From Pseudomonas sp. PDM04 (GTDB taxonomy: Bacteria > Pseudomonadota > Gammaproteobacteria > Pseudomonadales > Pseudomonadaceae): 64,000 nt of DNA. The stretch lies in assembly GCF_014851765.1 (NCBI RefSeq), contig NZ_JACVAI010000004.1:62001-126000 (forward strand), given 5' to 3'. How positions within the stretch are numbered: position 1 is the stretch's first letter; each line of letters starts with the position of its first letter. The position numbers were made by a program, and so were the translations under genes. The notes below the pieces were generated by a model. That model saw only the letters and a list, made by a program, of their open reading frames with translations. It searched no databases and was not told the DNA's origin. Shown in pieces: positions 8,466 through 16,146 of this stretch.

Positions 8466-10251
8466 ACTCAGCGCCGCAAAAGCCGTGGCCGCCGGTGTCG
8501 ACTTCGCCGAACTGCAGGTCGGGCGGCATGGCCTGTTCTGGAATGAATACCGCCCCGAGGACGCTGCGTGCCGGATCTGGCATTGGCGTGACGGCCAGGC
8601 GCACTGCCTGACGCCAGCCGGTTTCAGCGTGCGCAGTCGCGTGTACGAATACGGTGGTGGAGCCTTCTGTCTGACGGACGACGCCATCGTCTTCGTCAAC
8701 GAGGCGGATCAGCAACTGTATCGCCAGTCGCTGGAAGGCGAGACGCCCGTGGTACTGACGTCCGGCGAATGCCGGTATGGCGACCTGAAGTTTGCCCACG
8801 GCCAGGTGCTGGCGGTTGAAGAACAGCGTGATCGCCATCGCCTGGTGGCCATCGATCTGGCAGACGGGGCGCGTCACGTGTTGGCCGAGGGTGCGGATTT
8901 CTATGCGGCACCGACACTGAGCCCCGACGCGCAGCGCTTGGCCTGGATCGAATGGAGCCGTCCGGAGCAGCCATGGACCGCCACGCGCCTGATGGTTGCC
9001 GAACGCGTGAGTGGCGGTTTCGCTCAAGCGCGTTGCGTGGCCGGCGACGCGTTTCAGGAGTCGTTGCAGCAGCCTCGATTCGACGAGCGCAGTCGACTGT
9101 ATTGTCTGACGGATCGCGACGGTTACTGGCAGCCCTGGATGGAGTCATCAGACGGTCTGCGCCCGTTACCCGGCGTGGCAGCTGACCATGGGCCGGCGCC
9201 CTGGCAATTGGGTGGCTGCACCTGGTTGCCGCTCGGAGAAAGCACCTACCTGGCCACTTGGACCGAAGAGGGGTTCGGCCGCCTGGCCCTGTGCGGTGAC
9301 ACCGTTGAAGAGTTCACGGGCGACTACAGTCGTTTCCGTCACCTCGCCATCGATGAACACTTCATCTACGGCATCGCCGCCTCTCCCGTCAGCCCTTCCG
9401 CCGTCATCGCCATCGAGCGCCGCACCGGTCAGGCCAACGTCCTGGCCGGGGGTGTGGCGCCACTGCCCGTCGACCAGATCAGTGTCCCGCAGACCCTGCG
9501 TTATCCGAGCGGATCGGGCGAGGCTCACGGGTTCTTTTATCCGGCGATGTCTGGCGAGGCAAAACCGCCGCTGGTGGTCTTCATCCACGGCGGACCGACG
9601 TCGGCCTGCTACCCGGTGCTTGATCCGCGCATCCAGTACTGGGCGCAACGCGGCTTCGCCGTGGCCGACCTGAACTACCGTGGCAGCAGCGGCTACGGCC
9701 GGGCTTATCGCCAGGCGTTGCATTTGAGTTGGGGTGACGTGGATGTGGAGGACGCCTGTGCGGTGGTCACGCACTTGGCCGAGCGCGGACTGATCGATGG
9801 CGACAAGGCCTTCATTCGCGGCGGCAGTGCCGGTGGCTACACCACGTTGTGCGCCCTGGCATTCAATAAGGTGTTTCGTGCCGGCGCCAGCCTCTATGGT
9901 GTCAGCGACCCAGTGGCCCTGGGCCGGGTGACCCACAAGTTCGAGGGTGACTATCTGGACTGGTTGATCGGCGACCCCGACAAGGACGCCGAGCGGTATG
10001 CCGCGCGAACGCCCCTGCTGCATGCGGGGAACATCAGCGTACCGGTGATCTTCTTTCAGGGGGAACTCGACGCAGTCGTCGTGCCGCAGCAGACAAGCGA
10101 CATGGTCGAGGCGCTGGAGCAAAACGGCATTCTGGTTGAAGCGCACTATTATGCGGACGAACGTCATGGCTTTCGCAAGGCCGGCAACCAGGCTCATGCA
10201 CTGGAACAGGAATGGATGTTTTATCGGCGGGTGATGGCGTTGGCGGGCTGA
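8431..10251 (+). CDS. S9 prolyl-oligopeptidase-family peptidase of the pqq operon
   Basis: 606 residues. N-terminal beta-propeller-like half and C-terminal alpha/beta-hydrolase domain with nucleophile Ser466 (RGGSAGGY), an Asp in QGELDAVV and a His in DERHGF. Peptidases of this type follow pqqE in pseudomonads. From memory the gene is called pqqH in P. aeruginosa and pqqM in P. fluorescens B16. A plausible role is trimming the processed PqqA peptide, but this is inference. The start inside pqqE (35-nt overlap) shows translational coupling. No signal peptide is seen, so it is probably cytoplasmic. Confidence 0.85.
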   Translation: MNETHDSSPKAELSAAKAVAAGVDFAELQVGRHGLFWNEYRPEDAACRIWHWRDGQAHCLTPAGFSVRSRVYEYGGGAFCLTDDAIVFVNEADQQLYRQSLEGETPVVLTSGECRYGDLKFAHGQVLAVEEQRDRHRLVAIDLADGARHVLAEGADFYAAPTLSPDAQRLAWIEWSRPEQPWTATRLMVAERVSGGFAQARCVAGDAFQESLQQPRFDERSRLYCLTDRDGYWQPWMESSDGLRPLPGVAADHGPAPWQLGGCTWLPLGESTYLATWTEEGFGRLALCGDTVEEFTGDYSRFRHLAIDEHFIYGIAASPVSPSAVIAIERRTGQANVLAGGVAPLPVDQISVPQTLRYPSGSGEAHGFFYPAMSGEAKPPLVVFIHGGPTSACYPVLDPRIQYWAQRGFAVADLNYRGSSGYGRAYRQALHLSWGDVDVEDACAVVTHLAERGLIDGDKAFIRGGSAGGYTTLCALAFNKVFRAGASLYGVSDPVALGRVTHKFEGDYLDWLIGDPDKDAERYAARTPLLHAGNISVPVIFFQGELDAVVVPQQTSDMVEALEQNGILVEAHYYADERHGFRKAGNQAHALEQEWMFYRRVMALAG

Positions 10252-10285
10252 AGTCCGGGTTGCAAGCAGGCGTGGCGGCGCCTTA

Positions 10286-10366
10286 TTCGCGAGCAAGCCC
10301 GCTCCCACCGTTGACCGAATTCTCTCAGAGGGAATGCGGTCAAATGCGGGACGGGCTTGCTCGCGA
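10286..10366. repeat. REPIN (inverted REP pair)
   Basis: Two REP sequences in opposite orientation (TTCGCGAGCAAGCCCGCTCC and GGGCTTGCTCGCGAA), with about 40 nt between, directly after the S9 peptidase gene. The transcript would fold into a long hairpin that could protect the 3' end of the pqq mRNA. Confidence 0.9.
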
Positions 10367-10392
10367 AAGCGATCTAGCGACTGCTACACCTT

Positions 10393-10551
10393 TCAGCGCT
10401 TGGCAATGATGTAAACCGCATGCACGATCCCAGGGATGTAACCGCACAACGTCAGCAGAATGTTCAGCCAGAATGCGCCGCCGAAGCCGACTTGCAGAAA
10501 CACACCCAGTGGCGGCAGCAGAATGGCGATGATGATGCGAATGAAATCCAT
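10393..10551 (-). CDS. Pmp3/YqaE family small membrane protein
   Basis: 52 residues, starting MDFIRIIIAILLPPLGVFLQ and ending YIIAKR. Two transmembrane helices around residues 3-22 and 29-49 and the family signature LPPLGV...GFGGAFWLNILLT.CGYIPGIVHAVY make it a clear UPF0057/Pmp3 member. Such proteins are associated with membrane potential and osmotic or cold stress. An AGGAG ribosome binding site lies 8 nt before the ATG. It is transcribed toward the pqq operon and is probably unrelated to it. Confidence 0.88.
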   Translation of the reverse strand: MDFIRIIIAILLPPLGVFLQVGFGGAFWLNILLTLCGYIPGIVHAVYIIAKR

Positions 10552-10635
10552 GGGGCAGCTCCTGATTTGAAGTGGGCTCTTGCGAGCCGTACAGCTAATC
10601 GACCTGCACCGTTCGTCAGGGTTCAGTTCGCACCC

Positions 10636-10956
10636 TCAAGCCAGTATTTCAAGCCCATGTTTCTGGACGATGCTCAATAGTTTGAGCGCCATGCCGCTTG
10701 GCTGCTTGGCACCGGCTTCCCATTGCTTGACGGTCGAAGCGCTGGTGTTCAGGTAACGTGCAAAAACCGGCTGGCTGACATTGTTGCGCTCGCGCAATGC
10801 CTTGATCTGGTCCGCCGGGATTGCGTCCGGGACATTCGCCAGGCAAGACTCATCGAACTCACGCATGGTGGCCTTGCTGATGGCGCCGATGGCGTAGAGG
10901 GCGCTGGCGGATTCGTGCACCGACTCCAATGCCTCACTCTTGAATTTTCTAGTCAT
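10636..10956 (-). CDS. XRE-family antitoxin-like DNA-binding protein (PqqK-like)
   Basis: 106 residues. The C-terminal half is a helix-turn-helix of the Cro/XRE type (IKALRERNNVSQPVFARYLNTS...VKQWEAG), typical of HigA/NadS antitoxins that follow their toxin gene. Its start overlaps the end of the toxin-like gene by 8 nt. Expected role: neutralise the partner and repress the pair by binding the palindrome at 11329-11345. I recall a 'DNA-binding' pqqK at this place in the P. fluorescens B16 PQQ locus. A role in PQQ is unproven here. Confidence 0.82.
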   Translation of the reverse strand: MTRKFKSEALESVHESASALYAIGAISKATMREFDESCLANVPDAIPADQIKALRERNNVSQPVFARYLNTSASTVKQWEAGAKQPSGMALKLLSIVQKHGLEILA

Positions 10957-11311
10957 GAGATATCTCCAAAAACTCCTTTTTATCCAACAGGTACTGGATC
11001 TGCTGCTCTGTCAGCGCTTCGTAGGTCTTCGCCACTTTCCGAAAACCGACTAGATCAGCCTGACTGATATTGCTTTGATCCTTCTTTGCATACAGGAACT
11101 GGTAAACCCAGTAATTTCCGCCCTTGGCCACGACAATCGAGCGATGACGATTGGCATTCAAGCGCTTCTTCCAGACCCCGCCGCCAAGGCTTTCAGCCTG
11201 TCCCCTCAGCATTTCGGTGAAGGCATCCAGTAGTTCATCGTCACCAATCCATGCCTTACCCGCTTGCACTGCAAACCGTTTTGTCTTGAACAATCTGGGT
11301 GGTAAAGGCAT
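10949..11311 (-). CDS. RelE/HigB-type toxin-like protein (PqqJ-like)
   Basis: 120 residues. Resembles the longer RelE/HigB relatives (FKTKRFAVQAGKAWIGDDELLDAF at the start, WKKRLN...RSIVVAKGGNYWVYQFLYAKKDQ in the middle, KEFLEI at the end), predicted mRNA interferase fold. The start at 11311 is chosen because GGAGG lies 5 nt before it; the upstream in-frame ATG at 11335 falls inside the operator palindrome. Toxin-first order is typical of HigBA. The B16 gene I recall as pqqJ ('cytosolic protein') occupies this position. Toxicity cannot be judged from sequence. Confidence 0.78.
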   Translation of the reverse strand: MPLPPRLFKTKRFAVQAGKAWIGDDELLDAFTEMLRGQAESLGGGVWKKRLNANRHRSIVVAKGGNYWVYQFLYAKKDQSNISQADLVGFRKVAKTYEALTEQQIQYLLDKKEFLEISHD

Positions 11312-11328
11312 CCCTTCCTCCAACAAAC

Positions 11329-11345
11329 ATACCACTGAGTGGTAT
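11329..11345. promoter_or_regulatory. Palindromic operator of the toxin-antitoxin pair
   Basis: A perfect 17-bp inverted repeat, ATACCACT-G-AGTGGTAT, lies 8 nt upstream of the toxin ribosome binding site, where the transcription start would be expected. Likely bound by the XRE antitoxin for autorepression. Confidence 0.7.
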
Positions 11346-11472
11346 AGATATCAAAACCCGCTCAACAAGCTTGTTGTGTCGCCGGAGTCGGCACTCCTTG
11401 CCGACGCCCACTAAAAAGCCACCGATTGCGCTACGGCTCAAGTCCGGAATGTCAGTCGGAAAAACACCGAGA

Positions 11473-11512
11473 CAAAAAAACGCCCCACGTCAAAAGAATC
11501 AAACGTGGGGCG
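11473..11512 (-). terminator. Rho-independent terminator of the aminotransferase gene
   Basis: A perfect 10-bp stem, CGCCCCACGT with ACGTGGGGCG, and a 12-nt loop. On the minus strand it is followed by seven T. It lies 51 nt beyond the aminotransferase stop and separates it from the toxin-antitoxin pair, so these are different transcripts. Confidence 0.92.
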
Positions 11513-11562
11513 ACGCGTTATTACCGCGAGACGGTTCGGACATTCGTGCAGGATTCATCTGA

Positions 11563-12846
11563 TCAGACGGCAATCCCTTTGCGGCATTGCAGTTGTGCGG
11601 TACGCACGCGGGAAAAGGCGCGGGCCAGGCGCAGGAGCATTTCATCGATGTTGGCAGTGCTGACGGTGAGCGCCGGGGTGAAACGCAGGCAATCCGGTTG
11701 CGGCGCGTCCAGCAGCAGACCTTCGGACATCGCGGCCTTGACCACCGCGCGCGACGAATCATCGGACAGGGTCAAGCCCCACAGCAGGCCTTGCCCGCGC
11801 AGTTCGCCATGAGCATACCGGTGAGCCAGTCGCACCAGGCCTTCGCGCAGGTGTTCACCGGTTTGCGCGACATGCTTGAGAAACCCCTTGTCCTGGACGC
11901 TGCCCAGCACCGCCAGACCGGCCGCCGTCATCAGGGCGTTGCCATGATGGGTGCCCGTCAATTCGCCCACTTGGAAACAGCAGGCCTTGCCCCGGGCCAG
12001 CAATGCCGCCAACGGCACGCCACCACCCAGCCCTTTGCCGAGCACCACGATATCTGCCCGCACGCCGTAGGACTGTTCCGCGAGCAAGCTGCCAAGGCGA
12101 CCGACCCCGGTTTGCACCTCGTCGAGGATCAGCAGAATGCCCAGTTCGCGGCACAGACGCTCGACGCCTTTGAGGTAATGCTCGGTGGCAACAATCACTC
12201 CGGCTTCGTTCTGTATCGGTTCGAGCATGATCGCGACGGTCCGGGCGTCGACGGCGGCATGCAGTGCAGCCAGATCGTTGAACGGCACATGGCTGAAGCC
12301 CGGCAGTTGCGGTTCGAAGCGGTTGGTCAGGTTGGAACTGTCCGACGCCGGAATCGTCCCGAGGCTACGCCCATGACACCCTTTGTTCGCCACGATGATC
12401 CGCGAAGCGCCACCTCGATGCAGCTGGCCCCATTTGCGTGCCAGTTTGATCGCCGCTTCACAGGCTTCACTGCCGCTGTTGAGCAGGTACGCCTGATCGC
12501 TGCCGGTGCTGGCGCACAAGCGTTCGGCGAGGTTGAGCATGCCGCGGTTATGCAGGCCGAACCCCGGATTGATCAGCGATTGCGCCTGGGCAGCAATGGC
12601 GTTGACCAGCACCGAAGGGCTGTGTCCAAGGCTGTTGGCACCGCCACCCTGGGAGAAATCAAGGTAAGCGCGATCCTCACTGTCCCACAGCCACGAACCC
12701 TGGCCGCGCAGGAACACCTGCTTGGGCCGCTCGACGCTGGGCATCAGGCATTCGCTGGACAGGTTGTCGCCCTTGGAGGGCACGAAATCGTCAGCGTACA
12801 AGTCATCAAGGCTGGGCGTGCTGCGCCGGAGGCTGAACAGGTTCAT
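11563..12846 (-). CDS. Class III (acetylornithine-type) aminotransferase, PqqI-like
   Basis: 427 residues. PLP enzyme of the ornithine/acetylornithine aminotransferase group. It has the phosphate-binding LLNSGSEACEAAIKLAR, the cofactor Asp in LILDEVQTGVGR (near 242) and catalytic Lys271 (VLGKGLGGGVPLAA). The N-terminal 30 residues are specific to this subgroup. The natural substrate is unknown. Position suggests the gene I recall as pqqI in P. fluorescens B16. It is divergent from a LysR-type gene, its probable regulator. A stable hairpin sits directly before the start codon and appears to cover the ribosome binding site. Confidence 0.85.
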   Translation of the reverse strand: MNLFSLRRSTPSLDDLYADDFVPSKGDNLSSECLMPSVERPKQVFLRGQGSWLWDSEDRAYLDFSQGGGANSLGHSPSVLVNAIAAQAQSLINPGFGLHNRGMLNLAERLCASTGSDQAYLLNSGSEACEAAIKLARKWGQLHRGGASRIIVANKGCHGRSLGTIPASDSSNLTNRFEPQLPGFSHVPFNDLAALHAAVDARTVAIMLEPIQNEAGVIVATEHYLKGVERLCRELGILLILDEVQTGVGRLGSLLAEQSYGVRADIVVLGKGLGGGVPLAALLARGKACCFQVGELTGTHHGNALMTAAGLAVLGSVQDKGFLKHVAQTGEHLREGLVRLAHRYAHGELRGQGLLWGLTLSDDSSRAVVKAAMSEGLLLDAPQPDCLRFTPALTVSTANIDEMLLRLARAFSRVRTAQLQCRKGIAV

Positions 12847-12850
12847 CCGG

Positions 12851-12872
12851 AAAAACCTCGCTTGAGGTTTTT
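12851..12872 (-). promoter_or_regulatory. Hairpin sequestering the aminotransferase Shine-Dalgarno
   Basis: AAAAACCTC and GAGGTTTTT form a perfect 9-bp stem with a 4-nt loop, four bases before the ATG. The only SD-like bases (GAGG) are in the 3' arm and would be paired. The same hairpin followed by its T run also looks like an attenuator. Confidence 0.55.
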
Positions 12873-13015
12873 TGTCTTACCTATGCAAACACGCTTTCGG
12901 TGAAGGGTATTCATCGCGCTCTTTGGCCCTGTAAGCCTTGTGAATGCGGTTAGACTAGGCGCATGGCGGGCCTTGGGCCATTTCGATTTCCCAGTATTTT
13001 CGATAAGCAGAACTT

Positions 13016-13936
13016 ATGGATTTCAAGCAACTGCGTTATTTCGTCGCGGTCTACGAAGAAGGGCATGTCGGCCGGGCTGCCGAGCGCCTGTCGATCTCTC
13101 AGCCGGCGCTGTCGCAGCAGATCCGCCAGCTTGAAAAAAACCTCGACCTCAGCCTGTTCGAGCGCAGCAGCAAGCGTCTGTTGCCGACCCTGGCCGCACA
13201 CACGCTGTACAACCATGCCCTGCCGCTGCTCGACGGTTTGCAACGGGCACGCGAAGCCCTTGGCAACTTCAAGGGGCAGGCGTTGCGTACCCTGGCCATC
13301 GGCGTGCTGCAGACCGTGCACACCAGTCTCGTGCCGCAGATGCTCGAGCGGGTGCGCAAGGCGCAGCCGCATCTCGTGGTGCAGATCTATGAACTGTCGG
13401 GACTGGAGATCGAGCGACGGTTGCTCAACGGCTCGCTGGACATCGGCATCAGCTACCTGCCTCCCCGGCAGCCCGGTTTACATGGCGTGATGCTGTACGA
13501 AGATGAACTGACCCTCGTCATCCCGGAGGATCATCCATTGCGCGAATTCAAGAAGGTTTCCATGGCCCAGGCAGCCGAGTTGCCGATGTTGCTGCTGGGT
13601 GAAGAGTTTCAGGTGCGGCAGATCTGGCAGACGCAACTCGCCAGCCTGGGGCGGCGCCCCCACGTACAGGCGGAGCTGAACAACATGGCGGGGATTCTCG
13701 ACAGCCTGCCCCACACCCGTCTGGCGACGGTTCTTCCGGGGCGTTCGCAAAAGATGCTCGGCCACCAGGCGCTGCTGTGGAAGCCGCTGACCGAACCGAG
13801 GGTGCCGCTGAAAGTCGGGCTGGTGTGCCGCGATGTGCAACGTCAACAGGCATCCATGACCCTGTTGCGGACATTGCTCGAAGAAGTGATGAGTGCCACG
13901 GACGAACGCTCGATCACCCTGGATGGGCTGAGCTGA
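13016..13936 (+). CDS. LysR-family transcriptional regulator, PqqH-like
   Basis: 306 residues. Classic LysR layout: N-terminal winged helix-turn-helix (MDFKQLRYFVAVYEEGHVGRAAERLSISQPALSQQIRQLE, residues 1-60) and a periplasmic-binding-type effector domain. Divergent from the aminotransferase with a 169-nt shared intergenic region, the usual LysR/target arrangement, so it probably controls that gene and itself. The effector is unknown. In the P. fluorescens B16 PQQ locus the terminal regulator gene is, as I recall, pqqH. A rho-independent terminator follows. Confidence 0.88.
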   Translation: MDFKQLRYFVAVYEEGHVGRAAERLSISQPALSQQIRQLEKNLDLSLFERSSKRLLPTLAAHTLYNHALPLLDGLQRAREALGNFKGQALRTLAIGVLQTVHTSLVPQMLERVRKAQPHLVVQIYELSGLEIERRLLNGSLDIGISYLPPRQPGLHGVMLYEDELTLVIPEDHPLREFKKVSMAQAAELPMLLLGEEFQVRQIWQTQLASLGRRPHVQAELNNMAGILDSLPHTRLATVLPGRSQKMLGHQALLWKPLTEPRVPLKVGLVCRDVQRQQASMTLLRTLLEEVMSATDERSITLDGLS

Positions 13937-13958
13937 ACACTTTTCTGCAGGCATAAGA

Positions 13959-13981
13959 AAACCCCGCCGAAGCGGGGCTTT
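13959..13981 (+). terminator. Terminator of the LysR gene
   Basis: CCCCGC-CGAA-GCGGGG stem-loop followed by CTTTGC, 25 nt after the LysR stop codon. Short T run, but a strong GC stem with a stable tetraloop. Confidence 0.75.
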
Positions 13982-14127
13982 GCAGACTGTTTCCCTGACA
14001 TCCATTTCACTCCGCCATCCTGGCAGAATCCTACGTGTCCGTGTTGTTACTTTGCGCTTCCTGCGCGACGTCCATGAGAAGTAGATTAGCCGTGGATCCA
14101 ATCTGCATCTATGGGAGATGAGCAGCA

Positions 14128-14155
14128 CGTCATGTAAGAGAATGCTTACATGACG
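14128..14155. other. Perfect 11-bp inverted repeat after the acyl-CoA dehydrogenase gene
   Basis: CGTCATGTAAG and CTTACATGACG separated by 6 nt, starting 9 nt beyond the stop codon of the leftward dehydrogenase gene. There is no T tract in either direction, so it is a 3'-end stabilising hairpin or a protein site rather than a classical terminator. The rest of 13982-14127 shows nothing I can assign. Confidence 0.6.
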
Positions 14156-14163
14156 CCTTGCGA

Positions 14164-15942
14164 TCAGAACTGCGCGGCATCCAGCAGGAACAGCGACTCA
14201 CTGCCGGCTTTCACCGAAGCACTCAACGAATGAATGCGCGGCAGCAGGCGTGCGAAATAGAACCGCGCCGTACCGACTTTGCTCGCGTAGAAATCTTCCT
14301 GCGCCTCCTTGCCCAAGGCAGCCTTGGCCATCAACGCCCACATGTAAGCGTAAGCGACATAACCGAAGGTTTGCAGGTATTCCACCGAGGCCGCGCCGAT
14401 TTCGTTCGGATTGCTCTTCGCCCGATCCAGCAACCACGCGGTCAATTCATCGAGCGTGGTCAGCGCCTCGTTCAGCGGTTTGGTGAACTCGGACAGATCG
14501 GCACTGGCCGTCGCGGTGAAATGACGAATCTCGTCGGCGAACAGTGTGTAGAACGCCCCGCCACTGCCAACGACCTTGCGCCCGACCAGGTCCAGCGCCT
14601 GGATACCGTTGGTACCTTCGTAGATCTGGGTGATGCGTACGTCACGCACCAGTTGTTCCTGGCCCCACTCGCGGATGTAACCGTGACCGCCGAACACTTG
14701 TTGCCCGTGAACGGTGGTTTCCAGCCCCAGGTCGGTGAGGAATGCCTTGGCGACCGGCGTCAGCAACGCGACCAGGTCTTCCGCGCGCTTGCGGGTGGCC
14801 GCGTCCTCGCTGAACTTGGCGGTGTCCAGTTGCATGGCCACATAAGTCGAGAACGCCCGGCCGCCTTCGTTCGAGGCTTTCATGGTCAGCAGCATGCGAC
14901 GCACGTCCGGGTGGACGATGATCGGATCGGCCACCTTGTCCTTGTTCTGCGCGCCAGTTGGCGAACGGCTTTGCAAACGGTCGCGGGCGTATTCGACGGC
15001 GTTCTGATAGGAACGCTCACCCGTGGCGAGGCCCTGGATACCCACCCCCAGGCGCTCGTAGTTCATCATCGTGAACATCGCCGCCAAACCTTTGTTCGGC
15101 TCGCCGACCAGATAACCCACGGCTTCGTCGAAGTTCATCACACAGGTCGCGGACGCCTGAATACCCATCTTGTGTTCGATCGAGCCGCAGTTCGCCGGGT
15201 TGCGCGCGCCCAGGCTGCCATCGGCATTGACCATGAACTTCGGCACCAGGAACAGCGAAATGCCTTTCGGCCCGGCCGGTGCATCCGGCAGTTTCGCCAG
15301 CACCAGGTGAATGATGTTCTCGGTCAGGTCGTGCTCGCCGCCGGTAATGAAGATCTTGGTACCGCTGACCTTGTAGGAACCATCGGCCTGAGGCTCGGCC
15401 TTGGTGCGAATGATCCCCAGGTCCGTCCCGGCGTGAGGCTCGGTCAGGCACATCGAGCCGGCCCAGATACCGGCGTACATGTTCGGCAGGTATGCGGCCT
15501 TCAGCTCTTCGCTGGCATGGGCGTTGATCGACAGGCAGGCACCGGCAGTCAGCATCGGGTACAGGCCGAACGACAGGCTGGCCGAGTTGACCATTTCCTC
15601 GACCTGGGCCGACACCGCCTTGGGCATGCCCATGCCACCGTAGGCCGGATCGCCGCCGACACCGACCCAGCCACCTTCGGCATAAGTCTGATAAGCCTGT
15701 GGGAAACCTGCCGGCGTGGTGACGGCACCCTCCGCCCAATGACAACCTTCTTCGTCCGCCGCGCGGCTCAGCGGAGCGACGCTTTTGCTGGTGACCTTGC
15801 CGGCTTCTTCAAGAATGGCTTCAACGGTTTCCGCGTCGACGGTGTCGGCCAGTGCAGGCAACTCGGCCCAGAGTTTGGCGACCTCGAACACTTCATTGAG
15901 GACGAAGCGCATATCGCGCAGGGGCGCTTTGTAGTCAGCCAT
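14164..15942 (-). CDS. Acyl-CoA dehydrogenase, DmdC/FadE type (paralogue 3)
   Basis: 592 residues, the long form with an extra C-terminal acyl-CoA dehydrogenase domain. FAD enzyme catalysing the first oxidation of fatty acyl-CoA in beta-oxidation. Family features include the N-terminal YKAPLRDMRFVLNEVF block, SMCLTEPHAGTDLG, the FAD-contact KIFITGGEHDL, and the QVFGGHGYIREWG region. One of three close paralogues in this window. By position it corresponds to the P. aeruginosa PA0508 (FadE2) group, which I recall as medium-chain specific. It is also annotated as 3-methylmercaptopropionyl-CoA dehydrogenase, which I think less likely here. Substrate range is inference. Confidence 0.87.
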   Translation of the reverse strand: MADYKAPLRDMRFVLNEVFEVAKLWAELPALADTVDAETVEAILEEAGKVTSKSVAPLSRAADEEGCHWAEGAVTTPAGFPQAYQTYAEGGWVGVGGDPAYGGMGMPKAVSAQVEEMVNSASLSFGLYPMLTAGACLSINAHASEELKAAYLPNMYAGIWAGSMCLTEPHAGTDLGIIRTKAEPQADGSYKVSGTKIFITGGEHDLTENIIHLVLAKLPDAPAGPKGISLFLVPKFMVNADGSLGARNPANCGSIEHKMGIQASATCVMNFDEAVGYLVGEPNKGLAAMFTMMNYERLGVGIQGLATGERSYQNAVEYARDRLQSRSPTGAQNKDKVADPIIVHPDVRRMLLTMKASNEGGRAFSTYVAMQLDTAKFSEDAATRKRAEDLVALLTPVAKAFLTDLGLETTVHGQQVFGGHGYIREWGQEQLVRDVRITQIYEGTNGIQALDLVGRKVVGSGGAFYTLFADEIRHFTATASADLSEFTKPLNEALTTLDELTAWLLDRAKSNPNEIGAASVEYLQTFGYVAYAYMWALMAKAALGKEAQEDFYASKVGTARFYFARLLPRIHSLSASVKAGSESLFLLDAAQF

Positions 15943-16030
15943 GGCAAACCTCGCAGGATCTTATACAGGTGATTCGTAGGAAGAGTGTCTCGTTGGGCTC
16001 GAGTGTAACCCAACAACTTTTGCGACACAT

Positions 16031-16049
16031 AGGGTCAGCTAGTGACCCT
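16031..16049. promoter_or_regulatory. Inverted repeat upstream of dehydrogenase paralogue 3
   Basis: AGGGTCA-GCTAG-TGACCCT, a perfect 7-bp repeat with 5-nt spacer, about 90 nt before the start at 15942. Operator-like in shape; on the plus strand it is followed by TTTTG. A second imperfect hairpin (GTTGGG...CCCAAC, 15991-16014) lies between it and the gene. An imperfect GC-rich hairpin at 16094-16126 follows the stop of paralogue 2. Confidence 0.45.
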
Positions 16050-16146
16050 TTTGTAATTTTTAGTCATTGCGCTTTTATGACGATCGAACGCACTCGCGGC
16101 CCCTTCGAATCACCGAAAGGACCGCGATGCCATTAACGCCCTGGCG

